From an uncultured Paraprevotella sp. (GTDB lineage Bacteria > Bacteroidota > Bacteroidia > Bacteroidales > Bacteroidaceae): 64,000 bases of DNA. Shown in pieces: positions 43,080 through 52,072 of the stretch (the first letter of the stretch is position 1; the number at the start of each line of letters is the position of its first letter). A program made the translations under genes and the position numbers. The DNA is taken from assembly GCA_900546665.1 (NCBI GenBank), contig URDY01000009.1, positions 1-64,000 on the forward strand, given 5' to 3'. Under the pieces are notes generated by a model, which ran no database searches, was not told where the DNA came from, and saw only the letters and a program-made list of their open reading frames with translations.

Positions 43080-43898
43080 TTAAATCCGGACGCAATCTCC
43101 GCAACTCAGGTAGTTAATGGAGTTTCCCATTCGTTTTTTGAGTATCTCGTATTGGGGTAAACCGGTACAATGCATGGTGAAATATTGGCAATGGTGGTTT
43201 TCCAGTAATCTGTCTGCCAATGAAAGGATAAATGTCGTTTCTTCTGCTTCCGACAATCCGCTTTTGACCAGATGCATTCCGGCAAAGACATGGGTAAGGG
43301 GACCGCCTGCAATCTCTTCTGCTTTTTGAATGATATTGAGAATTCCGCTGTGAGCGCATCCGGCAAATAGAACGGTCCTGTCATTTTCTTTGATGATCAG
43401 GTTCTGCTCATGGCAGAAGTCGTCGTTTTGCTCTTTCGTCGGCCCGAAAAGCAGTTTGTTGCCTGTAGGCTTAAGATGATTACCCCTGACATTGGAAAAG
43501 AGAACAAGCCCGTTGTCAAGCAGTGTCTCACCTTCACAAAATACCAGTCTGCAGTTATCTTTCAAATCATGGTCGAGTCCAATATAAGCCAAGCCGTTCA
43601 TGCGCAGGGAATAGTGCGGTTCAAAAGCATGGGAGTTCAGATAGATATTGGCTTTACTGTTGATCTCAAGAAATGTCTGAAGACCACCGCCATGATCATA
43701 ATGGCCGTGTGACACGATGGCCAGATCCACTTCTGAGAGATTGATATTCAGACGGGCTGCATTATCGGCGAACAACTGTTTCTGTCCCATATCGAATAAA
43801 ACGGAACGGCCGTCATCCAGGCGGATATGCAGACTCAGACCATGTTCTACAGGTAACGCCTTGCAACTGGTGTTTTCAACGAGTGAGGTGATAGTCAT
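43080..43898 (-). CDS. MBL-fold metallohydrolase (DHPS-like, MJ0301 type)
   Basis: About 272 residues. The start at 43898 (MTITSLVENTS) is the typical beginning, and the frame from 43928 adds ten residues. Metal-binding motifs are SHGHYDHGGG (HxHxDH), AGCAHSGI and GMHLV, with a C-terminal MHCTG. This set belongs to the methanopterin-related branch of the metallo-beta-lactamase superfamily, annotated as dihydropterin-ribofuranosyl-aminobenzene phosphate synthase-like. Its bacterial substrate is unknown. It lies between a MATE gene and an SDR gene on the same strand with short gaps. Confidence 0.85.
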   Translation of the reverse strand: MTITSLVENTSCKALPVEHGLSLHIRLDDGRSVLFDMGQKQLFADNAARLNINLSEVDLAIVSHGHYDHGGGLQTFLEINSKANIYLNSHAFEPHYSLRMNGLAYIGLDHDLKDNCRLVFCEGETLLDNGLVLFSNVRGNHLKPTGNKLLFGPTKEQNDDFCHEQNLIIKENDRTVLFAGCAHSGILNIIQKAEEIAGGPLTHVFAGMHLVKSGLSEAEETTFILSLADRLLENHHCQYFTMHCTGLPQYEILKKRMGNSINYLSCGDCVRI

Positions 43899-43956
43899 GT
43901 CAATTAAATAATCCGGTGAAACATTCAAAAATATGCCAATGAAAGATGTATCTGGC

Positions 43957-44718
43957 TTATTTCTGCCTGTGACAGATAGTGCCTGTCGCCTGATAAGTAG
44001 GCATCACCAACACTTCTGCAATTTGTACATGTGCAGGAGCAGAAGCTGCATAATAAGCCACATCAGCAATATCATCACCGGTCAAAGGTTGTATTCCCTC
44101 ATAAACGGCATCAGCCTTTTGTTGGTCACCACGGAAACGGATAACTGAGAAGTTTGTTTCCACCATGCCGGGTTTGATATTCGTTACTCGCAATGGTGTG
44201 TCAACCAGATCAATGCGCAATCCGTCAGAAAGGGCTTTCACGGCAGCTTTTGTGGCGCAATAGACACTGCCTCCCGCATAAGCTGCATCACCGGCTATGG
44301 AACCAATATTGATGATATGTCCGCAACCACGTTCTATCATACCAGGCACAATCATACGCGTCATGGCCAGCAAGGCCTTGATATTGGTATCAATAACCAC
44401 ATCCCATTCATCGAGTGACCCTTCATGTTCCTTGTCCATGCCCAATACCAGTCCGGCATTATTGATCAGTACGTCAATGGCTTTCCATTGTCCTTGAAGG
44501 GAATCAAGGGCCTGGCGCATGGCCTGACGGTCGCGCACATCGAATGGCAGAGTCAGGACTTCTATTCCCAAAGCAGTCAGTTCTTGTTTCAGACGTTCCA
44601 GTTTATCCTCATTTCTGCCGTTGAGGATCAGATTGCTGCCCATTGCTGCAAATTTTCTGGCACAAGCCTCACCAATACCACTTGTCGCTCCTGTAATCAG
44701 GATAGTTTTTCCTTTCAT
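43957..44718 (-). CDS. SDR-family NAD(P)-dependent oxidoreductase (YdfG-like)
   Basis: This 253-residue classical short-chain dehydrogenase has the nucleotide-binding TGATSGIGEA (about 8-17), NGRNEDKLE (the Arg suggests NADP preference), NNAGLV, catalytic Ser in NIGSIAGDA, and YCATKAAVK with the Tyr-x3-Lys pair. Its similarity to serine/3-hydroxy acid dehydrogenases of the YdfG type suggests reduction of small hydroxy or keto acids. It may share a transcript with the MBL gene downstream. Confidence 0.9.
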   Translation of the reverse strand: MKGKTILITGATSGIGEACARKFAAMGSNLILNGRNEDKLERLKQELTALGIEVLTLPFDVRDRQAMRQALDSLQGQWKAIDVLINNAGLVLGMDKEHEGSLDEWDVVIDTNIKALLAMTRMIVPGMIERGCGHIINIGSIAGDAAYAGGSVYCATKAAVKALSDGLRIDLVDTPLRVTNIKPGMVETNFSVIRFRGDQQKADAVYEGIQPLTGDDIADVAYYAASAPAHVQIAEVLVMPTYQATGTICHRQK

Positions 44719-44905
44719 AATAATTGATTTTTCGTTAGATATATGTAATATTCGTTGTATTTATAGTATGAAGGTACGAAAAAAGAAAATATCCGTGGAT
44801 TTAATTCCAATATTTTTTCGGTCAGAACTTTGTTTTTAAGGACTCTGAAAAAACGGAAATAGGATATTCTGAAAGTTCTCCGAGACGTGAAAAGATTCAT
44901 TTTTC

Positions 44906-44937
44906 TTTGCTTGACAATAAAACAAGTCTTATTTTTG
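44906..44937 (+). promoter_or_regulatory. Consensus Bacteroides promoter for recD2
   Basis: TTTG (44906-44909), a 20-base spacer and TATTTTTG (44930-44937) match the -33/-7 consensus. The predicted start near 44944 leaves a leader of about 80 bases before ATG 45024. The rest of 44719-45023 shows no gene. Confidence 0.65.
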
Positions 44938-45023
44938 TACCTGCAGAGCCGGTGGCTGTCTGATTCTGCGAGACCGCATTACAGACAGTTTCTCCAGAAA
45001 CAGAATATAAGAAAAAAAATAAA

Positions 45024-47264
45024 ATGATTAAGATCCGTTGTGTTGTCGAACATATTACTTATCAGAATCCCGAGAACGGTTATTCGGTCATGAAAGTCCA
45101 GGTGAAAGGATACCGTGAAGCGGTGACACTGGTCGGTAATTTATTGGATGTACCTGTGGGTAGCGTATTGCTTTGCGAAGGAAACTGGAAAATGGACAAA
45201 CGCTATGGCAGCCAGTTTGTTGTGGAAACCTGGGAAGAAGTGATGCCGGCTACACTTTATGGGATTGAGAAATATCTGGGCAGCGGACTTGTCAAAGGAA
45301 TAGGGCCTAAGTATGCCCAACTGATTGTGCGTCAGTTTGGTCTGGAAACAATAGAAGTGATAGAAACGGATATAGAACGTCTTTACGAAGTACCCGGTAT
45401 CGGGAAAAAACGCGTAGAGAAGATCCGAGAAAGCTGGGAACGCCAGAAGGAAATCAAGAATGTGATGCTTTTCTTGCAAGGATATGGGGTGAGTACGGCT
45501 TTTGCCGCCAAGATATTTCGTGCCTATGGTAAGGAAAGCATTGATAAAGTGAAAGATAATCCATACCGTCTGGCTGATGATATCTGGGGGATCGGCTTTA
45601 AGACGGCTGACACCATCGCCGGAAAGATGGGCTATGAAAAGAATGATCTGCGCCGTTGCCGGAGTGGAATTGTCTATACGCTCAATCAGCTTTCCAACGA
45701 CGGACATGTTTATGCCGAAGAACAGCAGCTGGTTACTACGGCCTGTCGTCTTCTGGAGGCGGAGGAAGGGCCAGTACGTTGTGCATTGGCCGACATGATA
45801 GAGCGTCAGGATGTCATTCTGGAGGATGAGGTTATTTACTTGCCGCCATTTTATTATGCCGAATGCGGAACGGCAAACCGATTGCTGTCTTTATTGGATG
45901 ATACGGGAGGGAGTATTCTGACCGGTTGTTTTGATTTTGCCAGACCGGATCAGGCTAATGGTATTGTATACGATGAGGTTCAACTTGCTGCTATCCGTCA
46001 GGCACTGACTTCGAAAGTCATGGTGCTGACTGGAGGACCGGGTACAGGGAAAACAACTACGACACAGGGGATTATTGCGGCATTACGTTCGGCCGGACTT
46101 CGCATTCTGTTGGCTGCACCGACGGGGCGTGCCGCAAAAAGGATGAGTGAGGCCACTGGAATGGAAGCCAAGACCATTCACAGGTTACTGGAATATAAAC
46201 CGGTGGACGGCTATAAACGGAATGAAGACAATCCTCTGGATGGCGATGCTCTGATTGTTGACGAATGCTCCATGATAGACATTGTCCTGATGAACAGTCT
46301 GATGAAGGCCATCCCTGTCCACATGCGCCTGATTCTGGTAGGGGATATAGACCAGTTGCCCAGTGTCGGGGCCGGAAATGTGCTTCGTGACATTATCGAA
46401 TCGAAACGTATCCCGGTTGTACGTCTGACACGTATTTTCCGTCAGGCACAGACTAGCCGCATAATAATGAATGCTCATGCCATTAATCAGGGTCAGTATC
46501 CGAATGTCAGCAATGGGTCGGATTCTGATTTCTTTTTTATTCCAATGGAAGATCCCGAACAGGTGGCACAGACCATTGTCGGACTTGTCAAGACACGGTT
46601 GCCAAAAGCTTACGGACTGAACAACAGTCAGATTCAGGTCCTTACTCCCATGCAGCGCGGTGTGGTGGGGGCAACAAACATGAATTTGCTTTTGCAGTCA
46701 GCGCTGAATTCATCAGGAGGTGGACTGAACCGTGGCGGTTTTATTTACAGAATTGGAGACCGGGTGATGCAGATCCGGAATAACTATGATAAAGAAGTAT
46801 TTAATGGAGATCTGGGGTATGTGCAGGATGTCAACACGGAGGATCGCGTGTTGATTGTGGATTTTGACGGAAAACCGGTGGAATATGAATATACGGAACT
46901 GGATGAACTGACGCTGGCTTATGCCACAACCATTCATAAGGCACAGGGATCGGAATATCCGGTTGTCGTTATGCCTGTCCTGATGACTCATTACGTCATG
47001 TTACAACGCAATCTGGTTTATACGGGAATCACGCGTGCCAAAAAAATCTGTGTATTGGTAGGTACTCCCAAGGCTTTGGGATATGCCGTGCGTAATATGA
47101 CGGTACAGAAACGCAATACGAAACTGAAAGAGCGCCTGGCACCAGTCGTTTCGCAGACCAATGCAGCCAAACCGTATGCGACTGTACAAAATGAACTGTT
47201 CCGTGCAGCCGAATCGGAGAATAATTTTAAAACCACAGGGGTGGATAATGCGAAAAAGGGATGA
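45024..47264 (+). CDS. recD2: ATP-dependent RecD2-type DNA helicase
   Basis: The 746-residue SF1B helicase opens with an OB-like N-terminal domain (IRCVVEHITYQNPENGYSVM). Helix-hairpin-helix motifs follow (VPGIGKKRVEKI near 124, then DDIWGIGFKTAD). Walker A is GGPGTGKTTT (about 336-345), with VDECSMID for Walker B, and a C-terminal UvrD-like domain with YATTIHKAQGSEYP and NLVYTGITRAK. Length and domain order match RecD2, a 5'-3' helicase acting in DNA repair independently of RecBC. Its own promoter is visible upstream. Confidence 0.93.
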   Translation: MIKIRCVVEHITYQNPENGYSVMKVQVKGYREAVTLVGNLLDVPVGSVLLCEGNWKMDKRYGSQFVVETWEEVMPATLYGIEKYLGSGLVKGIGPKYAQLIVRQFGLETIEVIETDIERLYEVPGIGKKRVEKIRESWERQKEIKNVMLFLQGYGVSTAFAAKIFRAYGKESIDKVKDNPYRLADDIWGIGFKTADTIAGKMGYEKNDLRRCRSGIVYTLNQLSNDGHVYAEEQQLVTTACRLLEAEEGPVRCALADMIERQDVILEDEVIYLPPFYYAECGTANRLLSLLDDTGGSILTGCFDFARPDQANGIVYDEVQLAAIRQALTSKVMVLTGGPGTGKTTTTQGIIAALRSAGLRILLAAPTGRAAKRMSEATGMEAKTIHRLLEYKPVDGYKRNEDNPLDGDALIVDECSMIDIVLMNSLMKAIPVHMRLILVGDIDQLPSVGAGNVLRDIIESKRIPVVRLTRIFRQAQTSRIIMNAHAINQGQYPNVSNGSDSDFFFIPMEDPEQVAQTIVGLVKTRLPKAYGLNNSQIQVLTPMQRGVVGATNMNLLLQSALNSSGGGLNRGGFIYRIGDRVMQIRNNYDKEVFNGDLGYVQDVNTEDRVLIVDFDGKPVEYEYTELDELTLAYATTIHKAQGSEYPVVVMPVLMTHYVMLQRNLVYTGITRAKKICVLVGTPKALGYAVRNMTVQKRNTKLKERLAPVVSQTNAAKPYATVQNELFRAAESENNFKTTGVDNAKKG

Positions 47265-47404
47265 AACGGATCATTAAACCGTTTTTGTGGTGATAAATAA
47301 AAATAGCCATATTTGATGTAATTCCCTGATTTATTACTATTTTTAGACTGTTAATTCACCTACTGAGAAGGGGGTGTCAAGAAAAAAGTTTTCATTTAAT
47401 ATTT

Positions 47405-48322
47405 ATGAGAAATCAATACATTTTATTACGGATTTTAGTGTTTGTACTTTGTATTTCTGCCGGAAATATCTGGTCTGTGAATGCTGCAGAAAGCAGAGGA
47501 GATACGATTTACAATGAGGCTGACAACCGGTTTCAGATACTGATTCAGGAGATTGACCGTGAAAGCCAGTATTACAGTTATATTCCAGCTATTGATCTTT
47601 ATCTGGATGGACTGGCGGATGAAGGTATTGCTAAAAAAAAGAAAATTAATGAACAGTGGCTGACTGCCCAAAACACATTGAAAGAACAATTGGAACAGGT
47701 CTATGCTGAAGAATTTGCTGCACGAAGTGAATATGAGGAGCGGGTGAACGAATGTTTAAAGGAAAATCCGGTCAACTATGAAGGAATAGAAGAAGCAAAG
47801 GCTGCATATGACAGAATATTCAAGACATGTGAATTAAAAGCTGAAAACCATCGGAAAGACTATGATGGAAAACTTATAGCGTTGGCTAATGATTTGAATC
47901 AGACTTATTCTGAATTACAAGGAAAAATGAATCAAAGTGCAGCTGATGTGGAAGCTGCGGAGGAACTTTATCATAAACAGTCTGAAGCACTGGAGATTCT
48001 GGATCAGGCAACAGCAGAACAACGTCAGTCTGCCAGTGGGAAAAATCTGGCAGCAGCAATCAGTAATGTCAATAACGCTTTGAATGGCACTTATGCTGAA
48101 ACAGGTGCGTTTGTCAGATTGCTGGAAAGTCTGTTACAGTATATTGAAGTGTTTGAAAAAGAAACGACTTCTATACATGTGTTGCAAGAAAATATATCCA
48201 AAGGAGATGTCTATACTGTAAATGGTATACTTCTTTTGCAAAATGTAACAGAGGCTGATGCTGCTGAAATGCTTCCAAGGGGTATTTATATTATTAATGG
48301 ACGTAAAACTTTACTGCCATAA
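47405..48322 (+). CDS. Secreted coiled-coil protein of unknown function
   Basis: I do not recognise this 305-residue protein. It has a signal peptide (hydrophobic 8-22, likely cleavage near VNAAES), then about 200 residues of helical, Glu/Ala-rich coiled coil. The last ~40 residues (GDVYTVNGILLLQNVTEAD, then LPRGIYIINGRK) are beta-rich and resemble the short C-terminal GIYIVNGKK-type tail of some Bacteroidetes surface or secreted proteins. It should act in the periplasm or on the surface. It is monocistronic and ends at the shared terminator 48371-48425. Confidence 0.65.
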   Translation: MRNQYILLRILVFVLCISAGNIWSVNAAESRGDTIYNEADNRFQILIQEIDRESQYYSYIPAIDLYLDGLADEGIAKKKKINEQWLTAQNTLKEQLEQVYAEEFAARSEYEERVNECLKENPVNYEGIEEAKAAYDRIFKTCELKAENHRKDYDGKLIALANDLNQTYSELQGKMNQSAADVEAAEELYHKQSEALEILDQATAEQRQSASGKNLAAAISNVNNALNGTYAETGAFVRLLESLLQYIEVFEKETTSIHVLQENISKGDVYTVNGILLLQNVTEADAAEMLPRGIYIINGRKTLLP

Positions 48323-48370
48323 GCAACTGTCACACCTTGAAGTGTAAATCAATCTGTGATGTTCGCCATA

Positions 48371-48425
48371 AAAAATGAGGTGTACCTGTAACTTCTTTCA
48401 GTTTTATAGGATACACCTCATTTTT
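48371..48425. terminator. Bidirectional terminator
   Basis: AAAAATGAGGTGTA pairs with TACACCTCATTTTT across a 27-base loop, with A-run on the left and T-run on the right. It therefore serves both the coiled-coil gene (plus strand) and the GLUG gene (minus strand). Confidence 0.85.
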
Positions 48426-48458
48426 CTGCATTACAAAAATTTTGCGGATTCAAACTGT

Positions 48459-50555
48459 CTACTGAACGGCGTCGGCGATATTGCCTATATAATCACCTTG
48501 AATAGTTGGATAGCCGGAAGCTGTAATATTCCATATTTCAGAAGCTTTCCATACCGTACCGTCTTCTGTAACCAAATCGCTGACTTTATCAATCAGTGTC
48601 TCAAAATTTGTTTCGCCAATCTCTACACAATGTTTTGCTTGACCCTGGCCGCTACCTATAAGCTTGATATTATTATCAGACGAGATAGCATAACATGAAA
48701 TCACGCTGCCTGTCGTATGACCGACTATAGCACCGGTATTGGCTGATACTGCTGAGAAACTGACATTAGTAGAATAGCAACCATAGATTGTTGATTCACT
48801 GCTATTAATAGTTCCAATTATTCCCCCTAAACCTTCAGCAGTTCCATGTTGATATGAAATTGAAGAGTAGGCAGAATAACTGGCTATAACATTTCCTCTA
48901 GAGTTATAGCCGACCACACCGCCAAGACACGTGCTTGCAGAGGAAACTTCATAAGTAACTGAAACCCGATTGGCGACACATTGTGCCACGACACCGAATT
49001 GGTTTTCACCGGCAATACCTCCGGCTCGCATACCGCTGATTGTAATATCCGAAACAGCACATTTTAAAAGTCTGCCACTGGTCGGTATGTCGCCTTCCTG
49101 GGATGTAGAACCCACAATTCCACCAGCATTTCCACTTGGAACATTAGCGGATATTGTTGATTTTCCCGAAACAGTACAGCATTCAATCTTTCCATAGCTG
49201 ATTCCTGCTATACCACCGACATTACCAGTACTAAATCCTGTATTGACATTGATATTGCTGACATTGCAGTTGATGACTTGAATGCTGTTATTTCCGGTTA
49301 TACCTCCTGCAGTTAGTCCCCAAACAATTGAGTTATTGATATCACAGTTGTCAATTATGCCTAAATTGGTACCTGCTACAACACCGGTTACTGAGCCGCT
49401 TCCACCTTTCACACTCGCATCTGTGAATATTGCATTTTTAACTTTTGAATATGTAGCCAATGTCGCAAAAAATCCTACATTACCATTCTCACTGTTGATT
49501 GTCAGTCCTTTTATGGTTTTGGAATTACCGTCAAAAATTCCTGAATAACCATTCTCAAGATTTGTACCTAGCGGAGTCCAGTCAAGTCCGGTCATGTCTA
49601 TATCATTTTCCAGAATGACATTACTGGTCAGACAGTCAGTTTGTGATGCCCAATGCAGAAGTCCTGTAGCGTTATAAATGTGATAAACCCCATCAGCATC
49701 TTTCTCATAGCCGTCGGCAGGGGCAAATTGATCCGGTTTGATTTCGTTTAGATTTAATATGCGGCCTGCAGAGAGTGTGACTGCATTGTTGCCCTTACGT
49801 TGCCATATTTGTCCTTTGTCATTATAAAGTGTCAATGTCAGTCCTTGTGTCAGTTCTGTTGGAGCTGCAACAAAATAGTAGGCATTGGAAGAATTTAATG
49901 TTCCGTGCAGTTCTACTTCCGATTTAGCCTGATCATCATTTGCAATCGTAGTTACAGGTTCAGGTGAAGAGACATCAATTTGTAAAGTACCAGCCAAATG
50001 TTCACCGTTATTACCAGCTAATGTAGCCTTGGTTATGTTGTGTCCATTAGCATTTAGTGTGAATTTTACGACCGCACATACATTATTGAATACCAGATTC
50101 CTGTTTGCGTCGGCCGTTGCTACAGCCGGATTGAGGCTTTGACTGAAACTTCCGGCACGAGCGGTTTGTATCCAAGGTAATTCTGTGGTAATATGGTTTC
50201 CATCGAATTGGGCTTTTTCATTATAGGGGTAAAGTGCATGATAAGTACCTTCAGATGAGGTTGCTTCTCCGGAGAAGGTCACAGAAGCTCCACCTTGTGT
50301 GGTTACAAAATAATTATTGTCGTGTATAGGATCAAATAACGATATGGCATCTTCTTCTTCCCAATATACAGAATTGTCAGGCTGTAGAATGGTACGTTTA
50401 GGAGCAATTTCAGCCTTGAAAACCATTTGTGTTTTTTCTGCAAACTCAGTGGAACCGCCTGTAAGTTCCCCGTCATTACATGCCGTAATTATTCCGCCTA
50501 GCATCATGGCTGCCATAAGGTATATGGCGAAAGTTGATTTCTGATATTTTTTCAT
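48459..50555 (-). CDS. Fimbrillin-like/GLUG-repeat surface lipoprotein
   Basis: About 698 residues. I start at 50555 (MKKYQKSTFAIYLMAAMMLG) because it gives an SPII signal with lipobox IITAC (Cys 26); the frame from 50615 adds 20 unlikely residues. The first ~280 residues follow the Mfa/fimbrillin-like pattern (YWEEEDAISLFDP, TYHALYPYNE, VCAVVKFTL). The rest has repeated GLUG-type motifs such as GGIAGISYG, GGIVGSTS, GGIAGENQFG, GGVVGYNSRG and GGIIGTINS, each about 25-40 residues apart, which suggests a beta-solenoid. It is likely a surface adhesin or minor fimbrial component. The second gene of a two-gene unit, following a 54-residue peptide. Confidence 0.8.
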   Translation of the reverse strand: MKKYQKSTFAIYLMAAMMLGGIITACNDGELTGGSTEFAEKTQMVFKAEIAPKRTILQPDNSVYWEEEDAISLFDPIHDNNYFVTTQGGASVTFSGEATSSEGTYHALYPYNEKAQFDGNHITTELPWIQTARAGSFSQSLNPAVATADANRNLVFNNVCAVVKFTLNANGHNITKATLAGNNGEHLAGTLQIDVSSPEPVTTIANDDQAKSEVELHGTLNSSNAYYFVAAPTELTQGLTLTLYNDKGQIWQRKGNNAVTLSAGRILNLNEIKPDQFAPADGYEKDADGVYHIYNATGLLHWASQTDCLTSNVILENDIDMTGLDWTPLGTNLENGYSGIFDGNSKTIKGLTINSENGNVGFFATLATYSKVKNAIFTDASVKGGSGSVTGVVAGTNLGIIDNCDINNSIVWGLTAGGITGNNSIQVINCNVSNINVNTGFSTGNVGGIAGISYGKIECCTVSGKSTISANVPSGNAGGIVGSTSQEGDIPTSGRLLKCAVSDITISGMRAGGIAGENQFGVVAQCVANRVSVTYEVSSASTCLGGVVGYNSRGNVIASYSAYSSISYQHGTAEGLGGIIGTINSSESTIYGCYSTNVSFSAVSANTGAIVGHTTGSVISCYAISSDNNIKLIGSGQGQAKHCVEIGETNFETLIDKVSDLVTEDGTVWKASEIWNITASGYPTIQGDYIGNIADAVQ

Positions 50556-50580
50556 GGTATAAATGATTGTTGATGATCTA

Positions 50581-50745
50581 CTACCATTCATAATCGTCCT
50601 CTTCAAAACCTTCATGGGTAGCGTTGACGTCTTCAGGACTTGACGCCATTATTTTTTCTCCAGACTGAATGTCTATAATATTACATTCCGGTGCTTTATA
50701 AACCTCCCGTTTCTTAAATGTTTTGTTCTGGTAACTCATACGCAT
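50581..50745 (-). CDS. Short conserved-type companion peptide of the GLUG lipoprotein
   Basis: The minus-strand frame from ATG 50745 (or ATG 50739) to the stop at 50581-50583 encodes 54 (52) residues. It is basic at the start (SYQNKTFKKREVYKAPE) and ends in an acidic, aromatic tail (HEGFEEDDYEW). The layout of a basic N-terminus, an APECNIIDIQSGE core and an acidic Trp/Asp end is common in small Bacteroidetes proteins found before fimbrillin-like genes. No signal peptide is visible. It lies 25 bases before the GLUG gene start. Function unknown. Confidence 0.55.
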   Translation of the reverse strand: MRMSYQNKTFKKREVYKAPECNIIDIQSGEKIMASSPEDVNATHEGFEEDDYEW

Positions 50746-50976
50746 AATTTTTATTGGGTTATTAATAAGTTGATTTTATTTATAAATACATCAATGGAAG
50801 ACGATCAATTTGTATTTGATCCGTTTTCCATGTGAAAGTTATAAAATAAATATTGAAAAATCATGTTTTTTCAATAAAAATAGATGTAAAAGAAGTATTA
50901 ATATGTCAGTATGGAATTTCCGGATATCTGGTTCCAAAAAAATTATGTATCAAAGAAGATAAATATGATTGGCCTT
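50746..50976. other. Upstream region of the GLUG operon, no gene seen
   Basis: AT-rich DNA with no credible ORF. An imperfect dyad, GATCAATTTGTATTTGATC (about 50803-50821), might be regulatory. I could not place a convincing TAnnTTTG box on the minus strand. Confidence 0.4.
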
Positions 50977-50984
50977 AAAAAAAT

Positions 50985-51028
50985 ATCTGCCTTCTGCTGA
51001 ATCTTATTACATTCAGCAGAAGGCAGAT
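50985..51028 (-). terminator. Strong terminator of the TonB receptor-DUF362 operon
   Basis: ATCTGCCTTCTGCTGAAT (50985-51002) pairs perfectly with 51011-51028 over 18 bp, with an 8-base loop. On the minus strand it is followed by ATATTTTTTT. It begins 30 bases after the DUF362 stop. Confidence 0.92.
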
Positions 51029-51057
51029 AGTATCATTACATGATTCAGAAGAATCCT

Positions 51058-52032
51058 TTAGTCGAGTTTGATTAACTGGTATTTCTGACTACCCAGGCCA
51101 ATAGCCTCTGCATGTTCCAAGGTATGCATACCGTGGCGGGAATCGATTCGTTCAATGAGATGGATTTTGCCGTGGTCGTCTGAATTACGAACCAGATCCG
51201 TACAGGCACGGTCAAGTGCTACGGGATCTAATGAGGCCAGAATGCCGATATCTCCCATTTGAGGATCTTCCGGTGAAGAGTCACAGTCACAATCGACTGA
51301 CAAATTGTTTGCAATACTGATATACAGGATATTATTGCCACAATGATCGGCTACGGCTTTGGCTGCTTCTGCCATTGATTCCAAAAAATCATCCTGTTTG
51401 GGATTTCCCCAGCTGGTGGTACTGGTTCCGGCAGAATGAATAAGTCGCTTTCCGTTGGAAGAAGCAATGCCAATGGACATGTTTTTGATGGCGCCGCCGA
51501 ATCCTCCCATGGCATGTCCCTTGAAATGAGACAATACTATAGTAAAATCATAATTCAGAAAATTACGGCCTACGATGTCGCGCGTAAGATGCTTGCCTCC
51601 CTTGACCGGAAGTTCTGTTTCACCTTCGGCATCCATGATATCAACTGTGGCAATGGCCGTGAAACCATGGTCTTTGGCTGCTTTCAGATGACTTTCAGTA
51701 TTGGAACGTCCGCCACCGTATGCTGTATTACATTCTACGATAGTACCATTGACTTTCTGAACCAGATCCTTGATTAACTGCGGATTCAGAAAATTATGTC
51801 CGCCCGGTTCGCCGGTTGAAAGTTTGACGGCCACTTTGCCATGAGCCGTACGTCCGAGTGCTTCGTAGATTCTGATCAGATTTTCTGAAGAGATTTTCCG
51901 GAACATGTAAACCTTTGGCAATGTTGCGGTATCCGCTTGGGTACCTTTTTCCGAGAAATTCCGGGCATTAATGTAAACCGGTGCAGCCATTATAGCTGCC
52001 AGCAACAGCATAAAAAAGTGTTTCTTTTTCAT
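51058..52032 (-). CDS. Exported DUF362-domain protein
   Basis: The 324-residue protein has a signal peptide (cleavage near YINARN). DUF362 features are KVAVKLSTGEPGGHNFL, GTIVECNTAYGG, LSHFKGHAMGGFGGAIKN, SIANNLSVDCDCDSSPED and GILASLDPVALDRACTDLV. DUF362 proteins often carry ferredoxin domains, but none is attached here; only the CDC pair is retained. The precise function of the family is not settled, though some members handle metal or sulfur cofactors. It lies 40 bases after the TonB-dependent receptor gene and shares its terminator, so a role in handling the imported compound is plausible. Confidence 0.8.
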   Translation of the reverse strand: MKKKHFFMLLLAAIMAAPVYINARNFSEKGTQADTATLPKVYMFRKISSENLIRIYEALGRTAHGKVAVKLSTGEPGGHNFLNPQLIKDLVQKVNGTIVECNTAYGGGRSNTESHLKAAKDHGFTAIATVDIMDAEGETELPVKGGKHLTRDIVGRNFLNYDFTIVLSHFKGHAMGGFGGAIKNMSIGIASSNGKRLIHSAGTSTTSWGNPKQDDFLESMAEAAKAVADHCGNNILYISIANNLSVDCDCDSSPEDPQMGDIGILASLDPVALDRACTDLVRNSDDHGKIHLIERIDSRHGMHTLEHAEAIGLGSQKYQLIKLD

Positions 52033-52072
52033 AAGCTTTATTTTTATGAATGACAGTTTTGAATTTATACGG

